From contig VDFB02139280.1 of the NCBI GenBank assembly GCA_007258455.2, forward strand, positions 1 to 64,000: a stretch of 64,000 nucleotides of DNA. Reading direction: 5' to 3'. Source of the DNA: Sequoia sempervirens (taxonomy: Eukaryota; Streptophyta; Pinopsida; Cupressales; Cupressaceae). Shown here one piece after another: positions 11,288 through 22,398 of the stretch. Position 1 is the first letter of the stretch. Every line of letters starts with the position of its first letter. Position numbers and translations under genes: made by a program. The notes below the pieces were generated by a model. The model did not search any database. It had not been told where the DNA came from and saw only the letters and a list, made by a program, of their open reading frames with translations.

Positions 11288-12606
11288 TGAACTGAAAAGA
11301 ATCTATGACAATTGTTGCTTAGTGAACATTAAATTAGGTAAACGGAAATATTTGTCTTAAAAATTAAAATAAAAGCTTTTAAAAAGATATTAAAGAAATT
11401 GAGAACATAAAATAGAGCACAAAATTAAGAGAAGACAAGAGCTTGCAAGTTGATAACGGAGTTTACCCAAATGGGCTACATCTCTGAGTCCTTCTCCAAT
11501 GAGTGATTGATCCTTTATAATTTCCAAATGCAAATGGTACATCCAAAATGGCCCTTCAACCTACATGTAATAGTCTCAGTGCCACAATCCTCTCCAACAA
11601 TAATTTGAAGCCTTCCAATATTTCTCTCTCCTACCAGAAGGTTTTGGCTTCAAAAACCCTTAGAAAACCTCTATCCATATTGAAAAATACAACTTCAAAT
11701 AATTTGTGCATTATAAGTTTATGTCTTTGACCTATGACTCAATGGTAAGTATATTGCCCTTTTTATAAGAGGGCTCAAATTCAAACCTGAGCCCCTTCTT
11801 TCTTGGGCTCACCGATTTACAGAACAAATATTATACCTTCTAATCATATATCGTGCAAAACGTGTATGACATAGTGGTAGGGGGATGAAGTTGTAATTTG
11901 GAGGTCGATGGTTCAAATCGTCAACCTCCTTTTTTACTTAAAAGCGGCTTGTTTTACTTTAAATAACATAAATCACCCATCCTTTCCATCGAGCATGTGT
12001 GGCCCAACGATGGTTGGACGGATCGCAAGGAGGGAGGTCGGCGGTTCAAACCGCCCAACCCCCAATTTGGCACTTTGGATTGTTTAAATATATTTTCCTG
12101 CCTTTATACTCTGAGGACCCCACGTGGTGTAGTGGTGGAGAGTAAAAGTTGCAAGTGGGAGGTCAGGGGTTTGACCCCCATCAACCAATTTTTTAATAAA
12201 CAAAAAAACTAAGCAACCATACCATTGGTCAACATGACACCATTTGATTCACTCACACCTTGACATATGGCACCATGCAATTGGTCCATGTCAGCTATTG
12301 TGCCAAGTCAACCGCCACATCATCTGCCATGTGGCAACATCTAGGCATGCCACATCATCTCCCTGCCATGCACTACCAACTGTACCTACCATGTCACCAT
12401 GTTGATGTCATGCTGACATCAACAATCGTACTACCTTGGTCAACTTATTTTGCAAAACTTTGACTGGCCATAACTTTCGCATATAGAATTTGTTTGACGC
12501 GATTCAAGTGGTGTTGGAATCATCTCGACAAGCTCTTCACATGGTGCCATTTTTTCAACATTTGGAACCATCAAATTTTTGGTGAACAACATATCCACCT
12601 GGATCA
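11288..12606 (-). repeat. 5' LTR of the gypsy element
   Basis: 1319 bp, homologous to 5420-6552, with TG/CA ends and AAGGT outside. It contains one extra block at about 11868-12065 relative to the 3' LTR and carries three tRNA-like modules in a row plus a fourth upstream copy. By eye the LTRs differ at many positions, so the insertion is old. Confidence 0.9.
11868..12195 (+). repeat. Three tandem tRNA-like modules in the 5' LTR
   Basis: Units at about 11868-11935, 11985-12062 and 12112-12190 each have an A-box-like part (for example CATAGTGGTAGGGGG, or GTAGTGGTGGAGAG). Each also has the word GGAGGTC followed by a T-arm-like hairpin with a B-box-like loop: GATGGTTCAAATCGTC, GGCGGTTCAAACCGCC (perfect 5-bp stem), and GGGGTTTGACCCC. 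The spacing of about 120 bp suggests tandem duplication. Acceptor stems are not evident, so these are tRNA-derived or tRNA-mimicking pieces, not tRNA genes. Confidence 0.5.
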
Positions 12607-12611
12607 AAGGT
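12607..12611. repeat. Target-site duplication AAGGT, right copy
   Basis: Perfect match to 5415-5419, directly outside the terminal CA of the 5' LTR. Confidence 0.85.
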
Positions 12612-13127
12612 AGAAACAAAGACTAAATATTTTGAACCAAATTTAAAGAGAATAATAAGGATCAATTGTTTATCTTACTTTTCAAATCCATATTGTTTTA
12701 AGTAGAATCCTTTCAATTTAGTAAAAAAATCTTGAATAGTGTCAAATCACTAAGGCTCCAACTAATGAGTTCATTCTTTGATCGGGATGACTTATTTAGG
12801 AATCCTAAACCCAAAATAAACTAGGGCCTTCTCAGTCCAAATCTCATTTTTATTAATCAAAGATTCAATTTATAAGAGAAGATTAGGAGATACAAACATG
12901 CACAACAAACCAGGGCTTCTCACATTTTCTAATTCATTTAATTTTCTTTGCATCTATGGTAGGTTGTGCCTTTGTATCATCATTGTGTTGTGAGCAAAGG
13001 GTATTATAGATCTCCTAGGTTGACTTGGGACCCTTGGATCATTGTTGGATTCAGTGTTAATCAGATTGTTGGTTGCAGGATTGTTTTGGCATTGCTTGAG
13101 GACAAGCAATCTTTAGGAAGGGCGGAC
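12612..13127 (+). other. 3' untranslated end of another LTR retroelement
   Basis: No domain is recognisable. The stretch ends in the purine-rich TTAGGAAGGGCGGAC directly before a TGTAATGTCC LTR start, the usual layout at the 3' end of plant gypsy elements. The rest of that element is not in the window or is too decayed to see. Confidence 0.45.
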
Positions 13128-14500
13128 TGTAATGTCCCCATTTTCAATGTCCTCCTTTAGGCTAGTGTGGTTCTAACTCACTTACTATTTTTAGTAAGTA
13201 CTATATTTAGTAACTAGTCTGAGTGGCAATGTAGTGTAGGGTTTCCTATTTGGAAAGTATGTTGGAGTTGTCTAATGAACTTTAATGTTTTGGCCAGTTT
13301 GTTATTTGGTGATCACTTACTATTTTTAGCAATTGCTATTTATAGTAAGTCTATTTCAGGTAGCTAGTCTCAGTCTCTTAATGTTCTCAACAGTGCTATT
13401 TCTATGGTGGCATTGTAGAGTCTAAGGTTGGATTATTTAATATTCTCTTTTATAAGTCACTTAAGTTATTTTAATAAAATAATTTTATAACTTAAGTGAG
13501 GGGTAGGTGGTCATCAAAAAGTATCTTGGTGCCTAATGAGATAACTTAATATTGTTTTAGAAGGTCGAATAAGGTAAAATAGTTTCCTTTTAAGCAGGAC
13601 GCCCCTTTGAGGATTATTTGATAATGTTTTAAAGTATAAAGCAAAAAGATTAAAAGGTTTTTGAAGGGAAAATGATTCAAATTGGAGGTTGTCCTAATTT
13701 CTCCCTCCACTTCTATTTAATCTGCTTTTTGGCTCTCATTTGGTTATGATGGATTTGACAACTTAAGGAGACTCTGTTAGATTGTTTCCAGTGTATCATT
13801 GCAGCTGGATCTTTAGCACTAGTTTCGGTGGTGAGAGACCCACCCTAGCTGGTTTGTTGTGGAGATCATCCACGTCTTATAGTTGGGCGTAATTTGTATT
13901 TAAGTTTGGTATTTAGTTTGAAGGGTTTATAGAGTAATCCAATCATTTTTCTATTGCATTTCTAGAGGAAAAATTGATGGAAATCGATATCTATTTCTTG
14001 AGGTATGAATGGAGTTTAATGTATGAAGATTTTTGTTGATTTTATGATTTCTTAAAGCATGCTATAGTACCGTTGCTACAGAGTCGTGCTACAGTACACT
14101 GCTATAGTGTTGGGGCTTCTTTATTGGCAACATTTATTTGATATCTCTGAGCTTGGGCACATATATCCTGAAAGATGTGTTTAGTAATGAACCTGTTGAT
14201 CAGTCTACATTCTATCGCCTAAGTCTGAGGCAGTTTAGGACATTGAAGCAGTTAGGGCTGGGACGTGAGGTTTGCACAGGCACAGGTCTAATTATGGAGA
14301 CATCGCATATCTTTGGGGTCGCAAACTGAAAACTCAAAAATTCTGAAGCTACCATTCACGTGGTCCTTTTTTCTGAGCACAAGGAGTAACCAGTGCATGG
14401 GCGTAGGTATTGTTGATATCTACCTTCTTCCTAACTCTAAGATCTTTATTGCTGGTGTCCTCGTTTATCTGAAGGGGCGACTTGCTGGTCTCATATAACA
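13128..14500 (+). repeat. Probable 3' LTR (TGTAATGTCC family), end uncertain
   Basis: Begins TGTAATGTCCCCATTTTC right after a purine tract. The start resembles that of the solo LTR at 50239 (TGTGATGTCC), hinting at related families. I could not place the terminal CA or a target-site duplication, so the right border is a guess. Short GCTATAG/GCTACAG repeats at 14061-14108 fall inside. Confidence 0.4.
14061..14108 (+). repeat. Four GCTAYAG repeats spaced about 13 bp
   Basis: GCTATAGTAC, GCTACAGAG, GCTACAGTAC and GCTATAGTG follow each other at intervals of about 13-14 bp. The function is unknown; it could be a protein-binding array of an LTR. Confidence 0.55.
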
Positions 14501-14802
14501 ACCTAGTATTTATTTCTATATGTTACATCTGCTGATTACATGCATAATTTCTGAGTGTCATTACTATCATGAAGCTCCAAGTTTGAACTATGATATTTTA
14601 TGGGTTGTTCAATACTGTGCAAGTTCATATTATTATTTGTATGAAATCTGTTTACTTCTGTAACTCATTTCTGAGTACAGATTCATGTAATCCGCCCATT
14701 GTTTAGCTTTATCTATGTCTTTATGAGGCAACACTTTATCTTGCATGAATCCTTTATATATAAGCCAGTCAAATTTGTAAGAAAGGAAGACATTGAATTG
14801 AT

Positions 14803-14807
14803 TATCA
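14803..14807. repeat. Target-site duplication TATCA, left copy
   Basis: TATCA precedes the terminal TG of the left LTR and recurs at 19961-19965 after the terminal CA of the right LTR. Confidence 0.92.
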
Positions 14808-15326
14808 TGTGGATAATTGATGCTGACTGGCAACTCTTATCAAGAAGGGAATTGATACGATGAGATCTTTGTCTTTTTAGCGTGGCTAATCTTAGCTTGT
14901 TTTTTAGTTTTAAAGTAGTCTTTCTTCCAAACTTTGTTTTATTCCTGCTTTCTTCAATAAAACATGTGTTGCATGCTTAGCATAGGATAAAACCTCTGTG
15001 TGTGTTTTGTTTTTTCTATTTAGAGGGCAGCGAACTATTTTTTTGAAGCTGCATATTAAATTATATATTTTTCTCTGTTTGTATTGGTTTTTACAAGCTG
15101 CTGTAATAAGAAAAAAAATTTTGTTTTCAAAATAGAATAGATTATTATATGACTAAAAAAAAAATAGAGCACTCTATTTTTTATGAATTCATTGTATGAT
15201 TAGTATTGTTTTCTAATGATCATTGATATTGAATTGCAGCTGTAAGTAATTGCTTTGTTTCATTTGTGTTCTATTTGAGTTTATCAGCTGGCTGTGAGAA
15301 ACAGGGGATTCATTTTTGAATCTACA
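14808..15326 (+). repeat. 5' LTR of the copia element
   Basis: 519 bp, starting TGTGGATAATTGATGC and ending GAATCTACA. It should carry the promoter and polyadenylation signals; AATAAAACATG occurs near the middle, but I could not single out a TATA box. Compared with the 3' LTR, most changes cluster in an A/T-rich stretch around 15100-15175. Confidence 0.93.
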
Positions 15327-15328
15327 AT

Positions 15329-15341
15329 TGGTATCAGAGCA
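15329..15341 (+). other. Primer binding site of the copia element
   Basis: TGGTATCAGAGCA, complementary to the 3' end of initiator tRNA-Met, starts two bases after the 5' LTR. Confidence 0.92.
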
Positions 15342-15395
15342 GGTATTTTGTTTTGGGTTTAAGATCTAGTTGTTCGAATTTCACCAAAGATTATC

Positions 15396-18300
15396 ATGTC
15401 GAATTCTAACAGCTTGCCCATTCCAGAATTTGATGGTAATGAGTATGATTATTGGTGTATAAAAATGATGACATTTTTAATAGGAAAAGACTTGTGGGAG
15501 ATTGTTGAATCAGGTTACCAGGAGCCAGCTGATTGGAATGCCCTCCCAGTCAATGAAAGAACAGCAAGGAAGGAAGCTAAGAAGAAGAATTTTCAAGCAT
15601 TGTTTCATATTCAAATAGCTCTAGACAAGAGTTTATTTCCAAGAATTGCAGGTGCAAAGACAGCTGAGGATGCCTGGAAGACTCTAAAAGAAGCTTACCA
15701 AGGCAGTGATCAGGTCCAAGTTGTTAAGTTACAGACATTGAAAAGAGAATTTGAGAATTTAAAAATGCAAGAAGGAGAAAGTGTGAGTGAGTATTGTGTC
15801 AGAGTAAAAGATGTGGTCAATAAGATGGCTACACTTGGAGAAACTGTGAACACAGAGGTTCTGATAAAAAAGGTGTTGAGATCTCTCACACCAAGATGGA
15901 ATCACGTTGCCATAATAATGGAAGAAAGTAAGGATTTGACAACCCTTCAATTCGATCACCTTGTTGGATCGTTGATCTCACATGAAGAAAGATTAAAAGA
16001 TTATTTTGGAGAAAGTGTTGAGAAAGCCTTTTCCTCCAAAGTACAAATCACAAAGAATGATGATGGCAGCAGTAGTAGCAAAAGCAATCAAAGCCAAGGT
16101 AAAAGTCAAAATCAGAATAATTCAAGAGGTAGAGGCAGAGGTTTTTCAAGAGGAAGAGGTGGTTCAAGAGGCAGAGGTAGAGGAAGATTTGATAAAAGGA
16201 ATGTTCAATGTTACCATTGTAATAGGTATGGACATTTTGAAAGAGAATGTAGACTAAAAGAAGGTAAAAATGTTAATTATGCTCAAGAAAGTTATGAAAA
16301 TCCTCCAGATAATTTATTCTTATCTTATTCTAAAAGTGAAAATACTAGTAAAGATGTTTGGTACCTAGATTCTGGATGCTCTAACCATATGTCAGGAAAT
16401 GGGAAGTTGTTTTCAACAAAGGATGAAAGTTTCAAGTCAAAGATTCAGCTCGGTGATGATAAATCATTGGTGGTTGCTGCAAAAGGTGCTATGGAGGTCC
16501 ACACAAAAGAAGGTATGAAGAGTGTTAAAGATATTTATTACACTCCTGAGTTAAAACATAATTTGTTAAGTGTTGGACAATTATGTGAGAAGAACTATAG
16601 AGTTGTCTTTGAAAATAAGAAATGTACAATTTTTGATAAGAGTCAGGGAAACAGAGTAGTCACAGTTGTTCCTATGACGAAAAATAGGATGTTCCCATTG
16701 AGATTTGGTGAACATAACAGCAGCCTTGCCAATATGGCATTTGAGGATACAAGTTGGCTATGGCATCTAAGGTATGGCCATTTAAACTTTCACAGTTTGA
16801 AGCTTTTGACCTCACAAGCATTAGTTGCTGGTTTGCCCAAGGTTGAAGAGCACAAGGAGGTTTGTGAAGGATGTGCTAAAGGAAAGCATGCAAGGGAAAG
16901 GTTTCCAAAAGGCACTGCATGGAGGGCCCATTACCCCCTTCAACTTGTTCATTCAGATATCTGTGGACCGATGCAAACAAAGAGTTTGGGTAAGTCATCA
17001 TATTTTATCACTTTTATTGATGATTACTCACGAAAATGTTGGGTGTATTTTTTGAAGGCTAAGGATGAAGCCCTTGATACATTCAAGAGGTTTAAAGCAC
17101 TTGTGGAAAATGAGAAAGGGTGCAAAATCAAATGTTTAAGGACTGATCGTGGAGGAGAATTTTGTTCAAGAGCCTTTCAAGATTATTGTGATATGAATGG
17201 CATCAAGAGGCAGCTCACCACTCCATACACACCTCAACAGAATGGGGTAGCTGAAAGGAAAAACCGCACTGTGGTAGAAATGGCAAGGAGCATGTTACAA
17301 ACCAAGGGATTGAGTAACTCTTATTGGGGAGATGCAGTTGCTACAGCAGTGTATATTCTCAATCGAAGTCCCACTAGTGCACTTGAGAAGATGACTCCTT
17401 ATGAAGCATGGTATGAGAAAAGGCCTAATGTTAATCATTTTAGAGTTTTTGGATGTTTAGCTTATGTTCATGTACCTGATCAGAATAGACAAAAGTTAGA
17501 TGCTAAAAGTGAGTCATGTATTTTTGTTGGGTATAGTGAGGAAAGCAAAGCTTACAGGTTATATAATCCTCTCACTAATAAGCTTATTGTTTCAAGAGAT
17601 GTGATTTTTGATGAAGGGGGAGTTTATGGTCATCAAAAAGGCCAAATGGAGAAGTCAAAATCTGTTTTGAATGATGATATTGATCATGAGCAGCCCACTA
17701 ATGTTGCTGTTCCAATTGCTATAAATCCACCAAGCAGCCCCTCATCTAATTCTTCAAGTCCATCTTCAACTCCAAGTTCTAGAAGGAAGGTAAAAAGTTT
17801 GAGTGATATTTATCAAAGGAGTGCCAATCAAGCACATGAAGAAAATCCAATAGGTGAGACAGTTAATTTTGCTTTATTTACCAAGGCTGATTTTGAACCA
17901 TCATGTTTTGAAGAAGCATGTACTAATGAGGTTTGGATGCAAGCAATGCAAGAAGAGATGGATTCCATTCATAGGAATGATACTTGGGAGCTTACAGAGC
18001 TTCCACATGACAAGAAGAAGATTGGCACCAAATGGATCTACAAGACTAAGCATAACAGTGATGGAAGTGTTGAAAGGCATAAGGCAAGATTAGTTGCTAA
18101 AGGCTTCACACAGAAGTATGGGATTGACTATGAAGAGACGTTTGCACCAGTTGCAAGACAAGAGACCATTAGAATGCTGATTTCATTAGCAGCTCAAAAG
18201 AATTGGAGCATACAACATATGGATGTGAAAAGTGCCTTCTTGAATGGGTACTTAGAAGAGGAAGTATATGTGGAACAGCCACAAGGTTTTCAAGTGGAAG

Positions 18301-19445
18301 GAAAAGAGAATCATGTCTACAAATTGAAGAAGGCTTTGTATGGCCTCAAGCAAGCACCAAGGGCATGGTATGCAAGAATTGATGGATACTTTCAGGAGAA
18401 TGGCTTCAAGAGAAGTAAGAGTGAACCTACCCTTTACTACAAACAAGAAGGTAATGATATTCTTATTATAAGTTTGTATGTTGATGATTTGTTGTATATG
18501 GGTAGCAGTTCTAAGATGAAAGATGAGTTCAAAATTGCTATGATGAAAGAATTTGAAATGAAAGATCTTGGTCTCATGAAATATTTTTTAGGAATGGAGG
18601 TTTATCAATGTAAAAATGAAATTTTCATTTGCCAAACCAAATATGCAAAAGATATGTTGAAGAAGTTTGACATGGTTGATTGTAAACCATACTCCACTCC
18701 AAGTGCTCATGGAGTTGTGTTGAGTAGGAATGATGGTGCTGAATTAGTTGATGAGACTGCTTACAAAAGTATTATTGGGAGTTTGATGTTTCTGACCCAC
18801 ACAAGACCTGATATAGCATATTCAGTTTCACTTGTTTCAAGGTATATGACAAATCCATCAGAAATACACATGAAGGCAGCTAAAAGAATTTTGAGGTATG
18901 TGAAAGGTACTCTAAATTATGGTATTCATTACTACTCTTCTAAAAGATTCAATCTTGTTGGCTTTAGTGATTCAGATTGGGGAGGTAGTATGGATGATCG
19001 TAAGTCTACATCTGGAAATTGTTTCTCCTTTGGGACTGGTTTAATTACTTGGAGTTCCAAGAAGCAAAGCATGGTTGCTCTCTCATCCACAGAAGCAGAG
19101 TATGTTGCAGTTACTTCAGCAGGTACACAAGCTCTTTGGCTTAGAAAAGTTTTAGAAGAAATTGGAGAGAAGCAGATTCAGCCTACAGTGATTTATTGTG
19201 ACAATGTAAGTGCCATCAAGTTAGCAAAGAATCCGGTTCATCACAGTAGAACAAAGCATTTTGATTTGAAGTATCACTTCATCCGTGATTTAGTACAGAA
19301 GAAGGAAGTTGAATTGAAGCACATCAGCACTAAGGATCAGTTAGCAGACATCTTCACCAAAGCAGTTGCAACAAATCAGTTTTTGTCACTTCGAGATCAG
19401 ATCGTGAGCCCTCTTAGCATCAAGGGGGAGTATGCGGATAATTGA
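15396..19445 (+). CDS. copia gag-pol polyprotein, intact frame
   Basis: 1349 residues. In order: a copia gag domain (about 1-200), an RG-rich basic linker (about 240-268), and the zinc knuckle [14 protein letters not shown] (272-285). The protease follows with DSG (Asp325), then the gag-pre-integrase HxxxH-type region ([13 protein letters not shown]). The integrase has Asp521, Asp584 and Glu620, giving the DD35E spacing. The RT has YVDD at 1028-1031 and RNase H has STEAEYVA. All catalytic residues are present and there are no stops, so it could encode a working particle, protease, integrase and RT/RNase H. The start follows the primer site by 54 bases. The stop codon lies 13 bases inside the 3' LTR, so the last residues are LTR-encoded. 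Closest in style to the Tnt1-like plant copia group. Confidence 0.96.
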   Translation: MSNSNSLPIPEFDGNEYDYWCIKMMTFLIGKDLWEIVESGYQEPADWNALPVNERTARKEAKKKNFQALFHIQIALDKSLFPRIAGAKTAEDAWKTLKEAYQGSDQVQVVKLQTLKREFENLKMQEGESVSEYCVRVKDVVNKMATLGETVNTEVLIKKVLRSLTPRWNHVAIIMEESKDLTTLQFDHLVGSLISHEERLKDYFGESVEKAFSSKVQITKNDDGSSSSKSNQSQGKSQNQNNSRGRGRGFSRGRGGSRGRGRGRFDKRNVQCYHCNRYGHFERECRLKEGKNVNYAQESYENPPDNLFLSYSKSENTSKDVWYLDSGCSNHMSGNGKLFSTKDESFKSKIQLGDDKSLVVAAKGAMEVHTKEGMKSVKDIYYTPELKHNLLSVGQLCEKNYRVVFENKKCTIFDKSQGNRVVTVVPMTKNRMFPLRFGEHNSSLANMAFEDTSWLWHLRYGHLNFHSLKLLTSQALVAGLPKVEEHKEVCEGCAKGKHARERFPKGTAWRAHYPLQLVHSDICGPMQTKSLGKSSYFITFIDDYSRKCWVYFLKAKDEALDTFKRFKALVENEKGCKIKCLRTDRGGEFCSRAFQDYCDMNGIKRQLTTPYTPQQNGVAERKNRTVVEMARSMLQTKGLSNSYWGDAVATAVYILNRSPTSALEKMTPYEAWYEKRPNVNHFRVFGCLAYVHVPDQNRQKLDAKSESCIFVGYSEESKAYRLYNPLTNKLIVSRDVIFDEGGVYGHQKGQMEKSKSVLNDDIDHEQPTNVAVPIAINPPSSPSSNSSSPSSTPSSRRKVKSLSDIYQRSANQAHEENPIGETVNFALFTKADFEPSCFEEACTNEVWMQAMQEEMDSIHRNDTWELTELPHDKKKIGTKWIYKTKHNSDGSVERHKARLVAKGFTQKYGIDYEETFAPVARQETIRMLISLAAQKNWSIQHMDVKSAFLNGYLEEEVYVEQPQGFQVEGKENHVYKLKKALYGLKQAPRAWYARIDGYFQENGFKRSKSEPTLYYKQEGNDILIISLYVDDLLYMGSSSKMKDEFKIAMMKEFEMKDLGLMKYFLGMEVYQCKNEIFICQTKYAKDMLKKFDMVDCKPYSTPSAHGVVLSRNDGAELVDETAYKSIIGSLMFLTHTRPDIAYSVSLVSRYMTNPSEIHMKAAKRILRYVKGTLNYGIHYYSSKRFNLVGFSDSDWGGSMDDRKSTSGNCFSFGTGLITWSSKKQSMVALSSTEAEYVAVTSAGTQALWLRKVLEEIGEKQIQPTVIYCDNVSAIKLAKNPVHHSRTKHFDLKYHFIRDLVQKKEVELKHISTKDQLADIFTKAVATNQFLSLRDQIVSPLSIKGEYADN
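19422..19430 (+). other. Polypurine tract of the copia element
   Basis: AAGGGGGAG lies two bases before the 3' LTR and overlaps the last codons of gag-pol. Confidence 0.88.
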
Positions 19446-19960
19446 TGCTGACCTGGCGAATTCTTATCAAGAAGGGAATTGATTCGATGAGATCTTTGAT
19501 TTTTTTGGCATGGCTAATCTTAGCTTGTTTTTAGTTTTAAAATAGTCTTTCTTCCAAACTTTGTTTTATTCCTGCTTTCTTCGAATAAAACATGCGTTGC
19601 ATGTTTAGCATAGGATAAAACCTCTGTGTGTGTTTTGTTTTTTCCATTTTAGAGGGCAGCGAACTATTTTTTTGAAGCTGCATATTAAATTATATATTTA
19701 TTCTCTGTTTGTAATTGTTTTTTAACACAAGCTGCTGCAATAAGAGAACAGTTCTGTTTTTTAAAACAGAACGCATTATTATATTTCTGATAAAAAATAG
19801 AGCACTCTATTTTTTTATGAATTCTTGGTATGATTAGTATTGTTTTCTAATGATCATTGATAAGGAATTGCAGCTATATGTAATTGTGTTGTTTCATTTG
19901 TGTTCTATTTGAGTTTATCAGCTGGCTATGGGAAACAGGGGATTCATTTTTGAATCTACA
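19433..19960 (+). repeat. 3' LTR of the copia element
   Basis: 528 bp, starting TGCGGATAATTGATGC and ending GAATCTACA, followed by TATCA. Near-complete alignment with 14808-15326. Confidence 0.93.
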
Positions 19961-19965
19961 TATCA
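19961..19965. repeat. Target-site duplication TATCA, right copy
   Basis: Perfect copy of 14803-14807. Confidence 0.92.
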
Positions 19966-21179
19966 CTGAATATGCAATTACATTTCGAAGACGAATATAA
20001 TTTATGCATTGTGTTGATTGGAGTTTGATGAAATGAAACTCAAAAATTGTCTATTAAATCAGTATTAGTGTTCCTTTCAAATACTTTCATATTTCATGCA
20101 ATGTTATGAGACAAGTACGATAAAACGGACCATAGACCAAACAAAAAACATTGAGCCAAAAGTCACAAGTCAAAACTCAGAACAAGGTTGGTCATTATAG
20201 TATCTTTAAAAAGGCAACTGATCCTCCATTGTAAGCATTGGAAATTGTTGATAAATATGGGGTAAATAATGAAGAATTGTCATTATTGTGCTTCCTTCAT
20301 GTTTTCCTCACTTAGACAAGTAAATTTTGTCCATGTATACTTGTGGAGTTATAATTGCAATGCCAACTGATTCATATATCTTGTATATCTTAAGTGACTT
20401 GTAAATTATTTCAATTTTATGAAATATCATGACATTGCACCGTTGTTTGGGTATGGAATGATCTCTTTCCTGATTTAAAATTATTCATTGAAGTTTGCAA
20501 CATTTATATATACTTGTTAGTAATTTTGGTGAAATATAAATCAATTGTGATGTTCAATCATAATTCCTGAGTATATTTGTATGATCTTTCTAAAATTACA
20601 TTCCCTAACCCTTTCTCTCTCCCTTTTCTTTTTCTATTTCTTTATTCTAGTCTAAGAAAGTTAATTGTAGCGTTTTAATGCTTTGCAATTATCCATTTGA
20701 TCTATGTTAATGAGGATGCAATTTCACCAATTTTGTGTAAATCCTTTATAAATCAATCCAGATTTAGATTTCAAAATCATAAATGTCTTTGTTAAACAAT
20801 ATACAATATATCTTTGAGTTATCTTGAACGTCAAGGCCTAACATTTGAAGCCTTGAGATAATTAAATTAGACTCTAGAATATAATTTTATTTCAAAAGAG
20901 ACAAAATTTGTTGTAAATTTTATCTGAATTGATTGTGATTGAAAAACAGGTCAACAATATTCTCTCTTCCCAAACCTCTTTTAACCTTTTCCACTTATCC
21001 ATTTTACATAAAGCTAATGCATGGGACCACCTTTGCAAAGCGTCGTAATAATGAAAGGAGATTTGAAAGGCGGGAATATCAACCTGGATTTAACGTTTAG
21101 AACATAATTTAAGCAGCACAGAGCACTTGCTTAAGAGGCAAGAGAGAATTTGCAAGCAAGAAAGACTTGTGTGGTGTTA
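19966..21179. other. Intergenic region upstream of the four-exon gene
   Basis: AT-rich, with no open frame of interest. The last 150 bases probably contain the promoter and 5' leader of the gene starting at 21180. No clear TATA box was found. Confidence 0.5.
21069..21076 (+). promoter_or_regulatory. E2F-like site GGCGGGAA
   Basis: GGCGGGAA (reverse TTCCCGCC) matches the core of the E2F/DP consensus and lies about 105 bases before the ATG at 21180. In plants such sites often mark genes induced at the G1/S transition. An 8-base match can arise by chance, so this is a suggestion only. Confidence 0.35.
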
Positions 21180-22398
21180 ATGGGGAAGGAAAAGAAAGAA
21201 GGAAGAAAGGCTCGTGCGGAGTTAACGGAGAAGGCGAACAAACAAGCGAGTTATAGTGTAGCTCATGCAAGCCTTTCGCTCGAAAACTACGCGCAGATTT
21301 ACGCTGACCTCTGCCATAAAAATTCTCAGCCTCCTTCCGCTTCACCCCATCTCAACCGTCTCTTGACCAGGAATAACCTTTCCCAGGTATATTAAGCTTC
21401 TCAAAATTCTTTTCTTAATCAAATTCTACCGCCTTAAAAACATTTGCCTTCCAACTGCATTTTTTCTGCCTTAAAATAGCAAAGAAATACTAATATGTTT
21501 CCTACTGCTCTGCATTTTTTTAGGTGTTGAAAATATACGGATTCTCCACCTTTAAACTCAACAAAGTATGTTCACTCGCAGAATTCCGATCCCCAAAGGC
21601 AGATTGATATGAAAATGATTATGTATTTACTGTTTTCAATCTATATTTTCAAGGATTGCGCCTTATTTTACAACGTTATTTTTCTATGCAGGAAGCTTTG
21701 CTTGCGGGGCTTCCGCATATGGAAATGTTTAATCCGCATAGGTCCAGGGTGGATATCGGGGATTTTGAGGGCGATCTGTCAAAGGAAGAAATGGAAAGAG
21801 ATTTGGCAACTTTGGGATGGGTGGAATGTCCCTCAAAATCAGTTAATGGCTTCATGCCTTTTCCACAGTTTTTAATGTCCGCTCCAAACCCCGCATTTAC
21901 CAAGATTTCCGATTCAGAGAAGAAGACGTCGAGTTTTACTACAATTTATGCAAATGAGGGCTGCAAACTTTTGCTTCCCTTACAATCCACGACAACTACA
22001 GGGTAAATGTTTTTTAAGCGTTTCCTCTGAAACTATTTTTCATTATTTAAAAGAATCTAGTTCTTAAACCTTCTTTGATCAAGAAATTTAGGATTTCGAA
22101 GGCCAAAAGTGTTCTGTCTAAATTTCCCCGACCTCCTCAATTTCTTGTATTTTGGAAATTGAAGACCATTGCCAAAATTTCCGCCTATCTTAACTGTTGT
22201 GACTTGTTATGTTGAAATAGTTTTTAATTATGCAATTGCACTGTACGCAGCATGCAGCATCTTTCAAAGTCAGTCACTCAGATGATCAATTCAGGGGCAG
22301 AGAATGCATGTGACGATGAAAGATTTAGGGTAGCAACGAATTCAAGTGTGTCGTGTAAATCAAAAGTTGACAACTCAGATGCAATTGTAGGCCTTTAA
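21180..22398 (+). CDS. Four-exon gene of unknown function
   Basis: Exons 21180-21386, 21524-21565, 21692-22002 and 22251-22398 join in frame to 235 residues. Every junction is GT-AG (CAG|GTATAT, AAA|GTATGT, AGG|GTAAAT; acceptors TTTTAG, ATGCAG, ACGCAG). The frame stays open across all three introns up to TAA, which is strong evidence for a real gene. The ATG at 21180 is chosen as the first in-frame ATG after an upstream TTG-only extension. The protein starts very basic (MGKEKKEGRKAR), then has a helical part and a conserved-looking acidic block with KEEMERDLATLGWVECP, and ends rich in Ser/Thr. I see no signal peptide, membrane segment or known domain. If intron 3 is retained, the protein ends at 22006. 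I do not recognise the family. Confidence 0.75.

Larger units (their letters stand above)
5420..12606 (-). mobile_element. Complete but mutated Ty3/gypsy LTR retrotransposon
   Basis: A minus-strand element of about 7.2 kb with both LTRs (5' LTR 11288-12606, 3' LTR 5420-6552), TG...CA ends, and a perfect 5-bp target-site duplication (AAGGT). It also has a tRNA-iMet primer site next to the 5' LTR and a purine tract next to the 3' LTR. Inside, gag, protease, RT, RNase H, integrase and a C-terminal chromodomain-like segment follow in gypsy order. Every gene is broken by stops or frameshifts, so it cannot move by itself. It split an older sequence: the text before 5415 and after 12611 was once continuous. 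The chromodomain-like end suggests a chromovirus, though the lineage was not determined. Confidence 0.92.
14808..19960 (+). mobile_element. Complete Ty1/copia retrotransposon
   Basis: 5153 bp with LTRs at 14808-15326 and 19433-19960, a perfect TATCA duplication, a tRNA-iMet primer site (15329-15341), a purine tract (19422-19430) and one unbroken gag-pol frame (15396-19445). Nothing needed for movement is visibly damaged. The LTRs nevertheless differ by roughly 7% by eye plus several indels, so the insertion is probably not recent. It landed between the probable LTR ending near 14.5 kb and the upstream region of the 21-kb gene. Confidence 0.96.

Noticed and set aside
11726..11800. A functional tRNA gene in the gypsy LTR
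   Set aside because: D-like and T-like arms are visible, but I cannot form a 7-bp acceptor stem or a standard anticodon loop of correct length.
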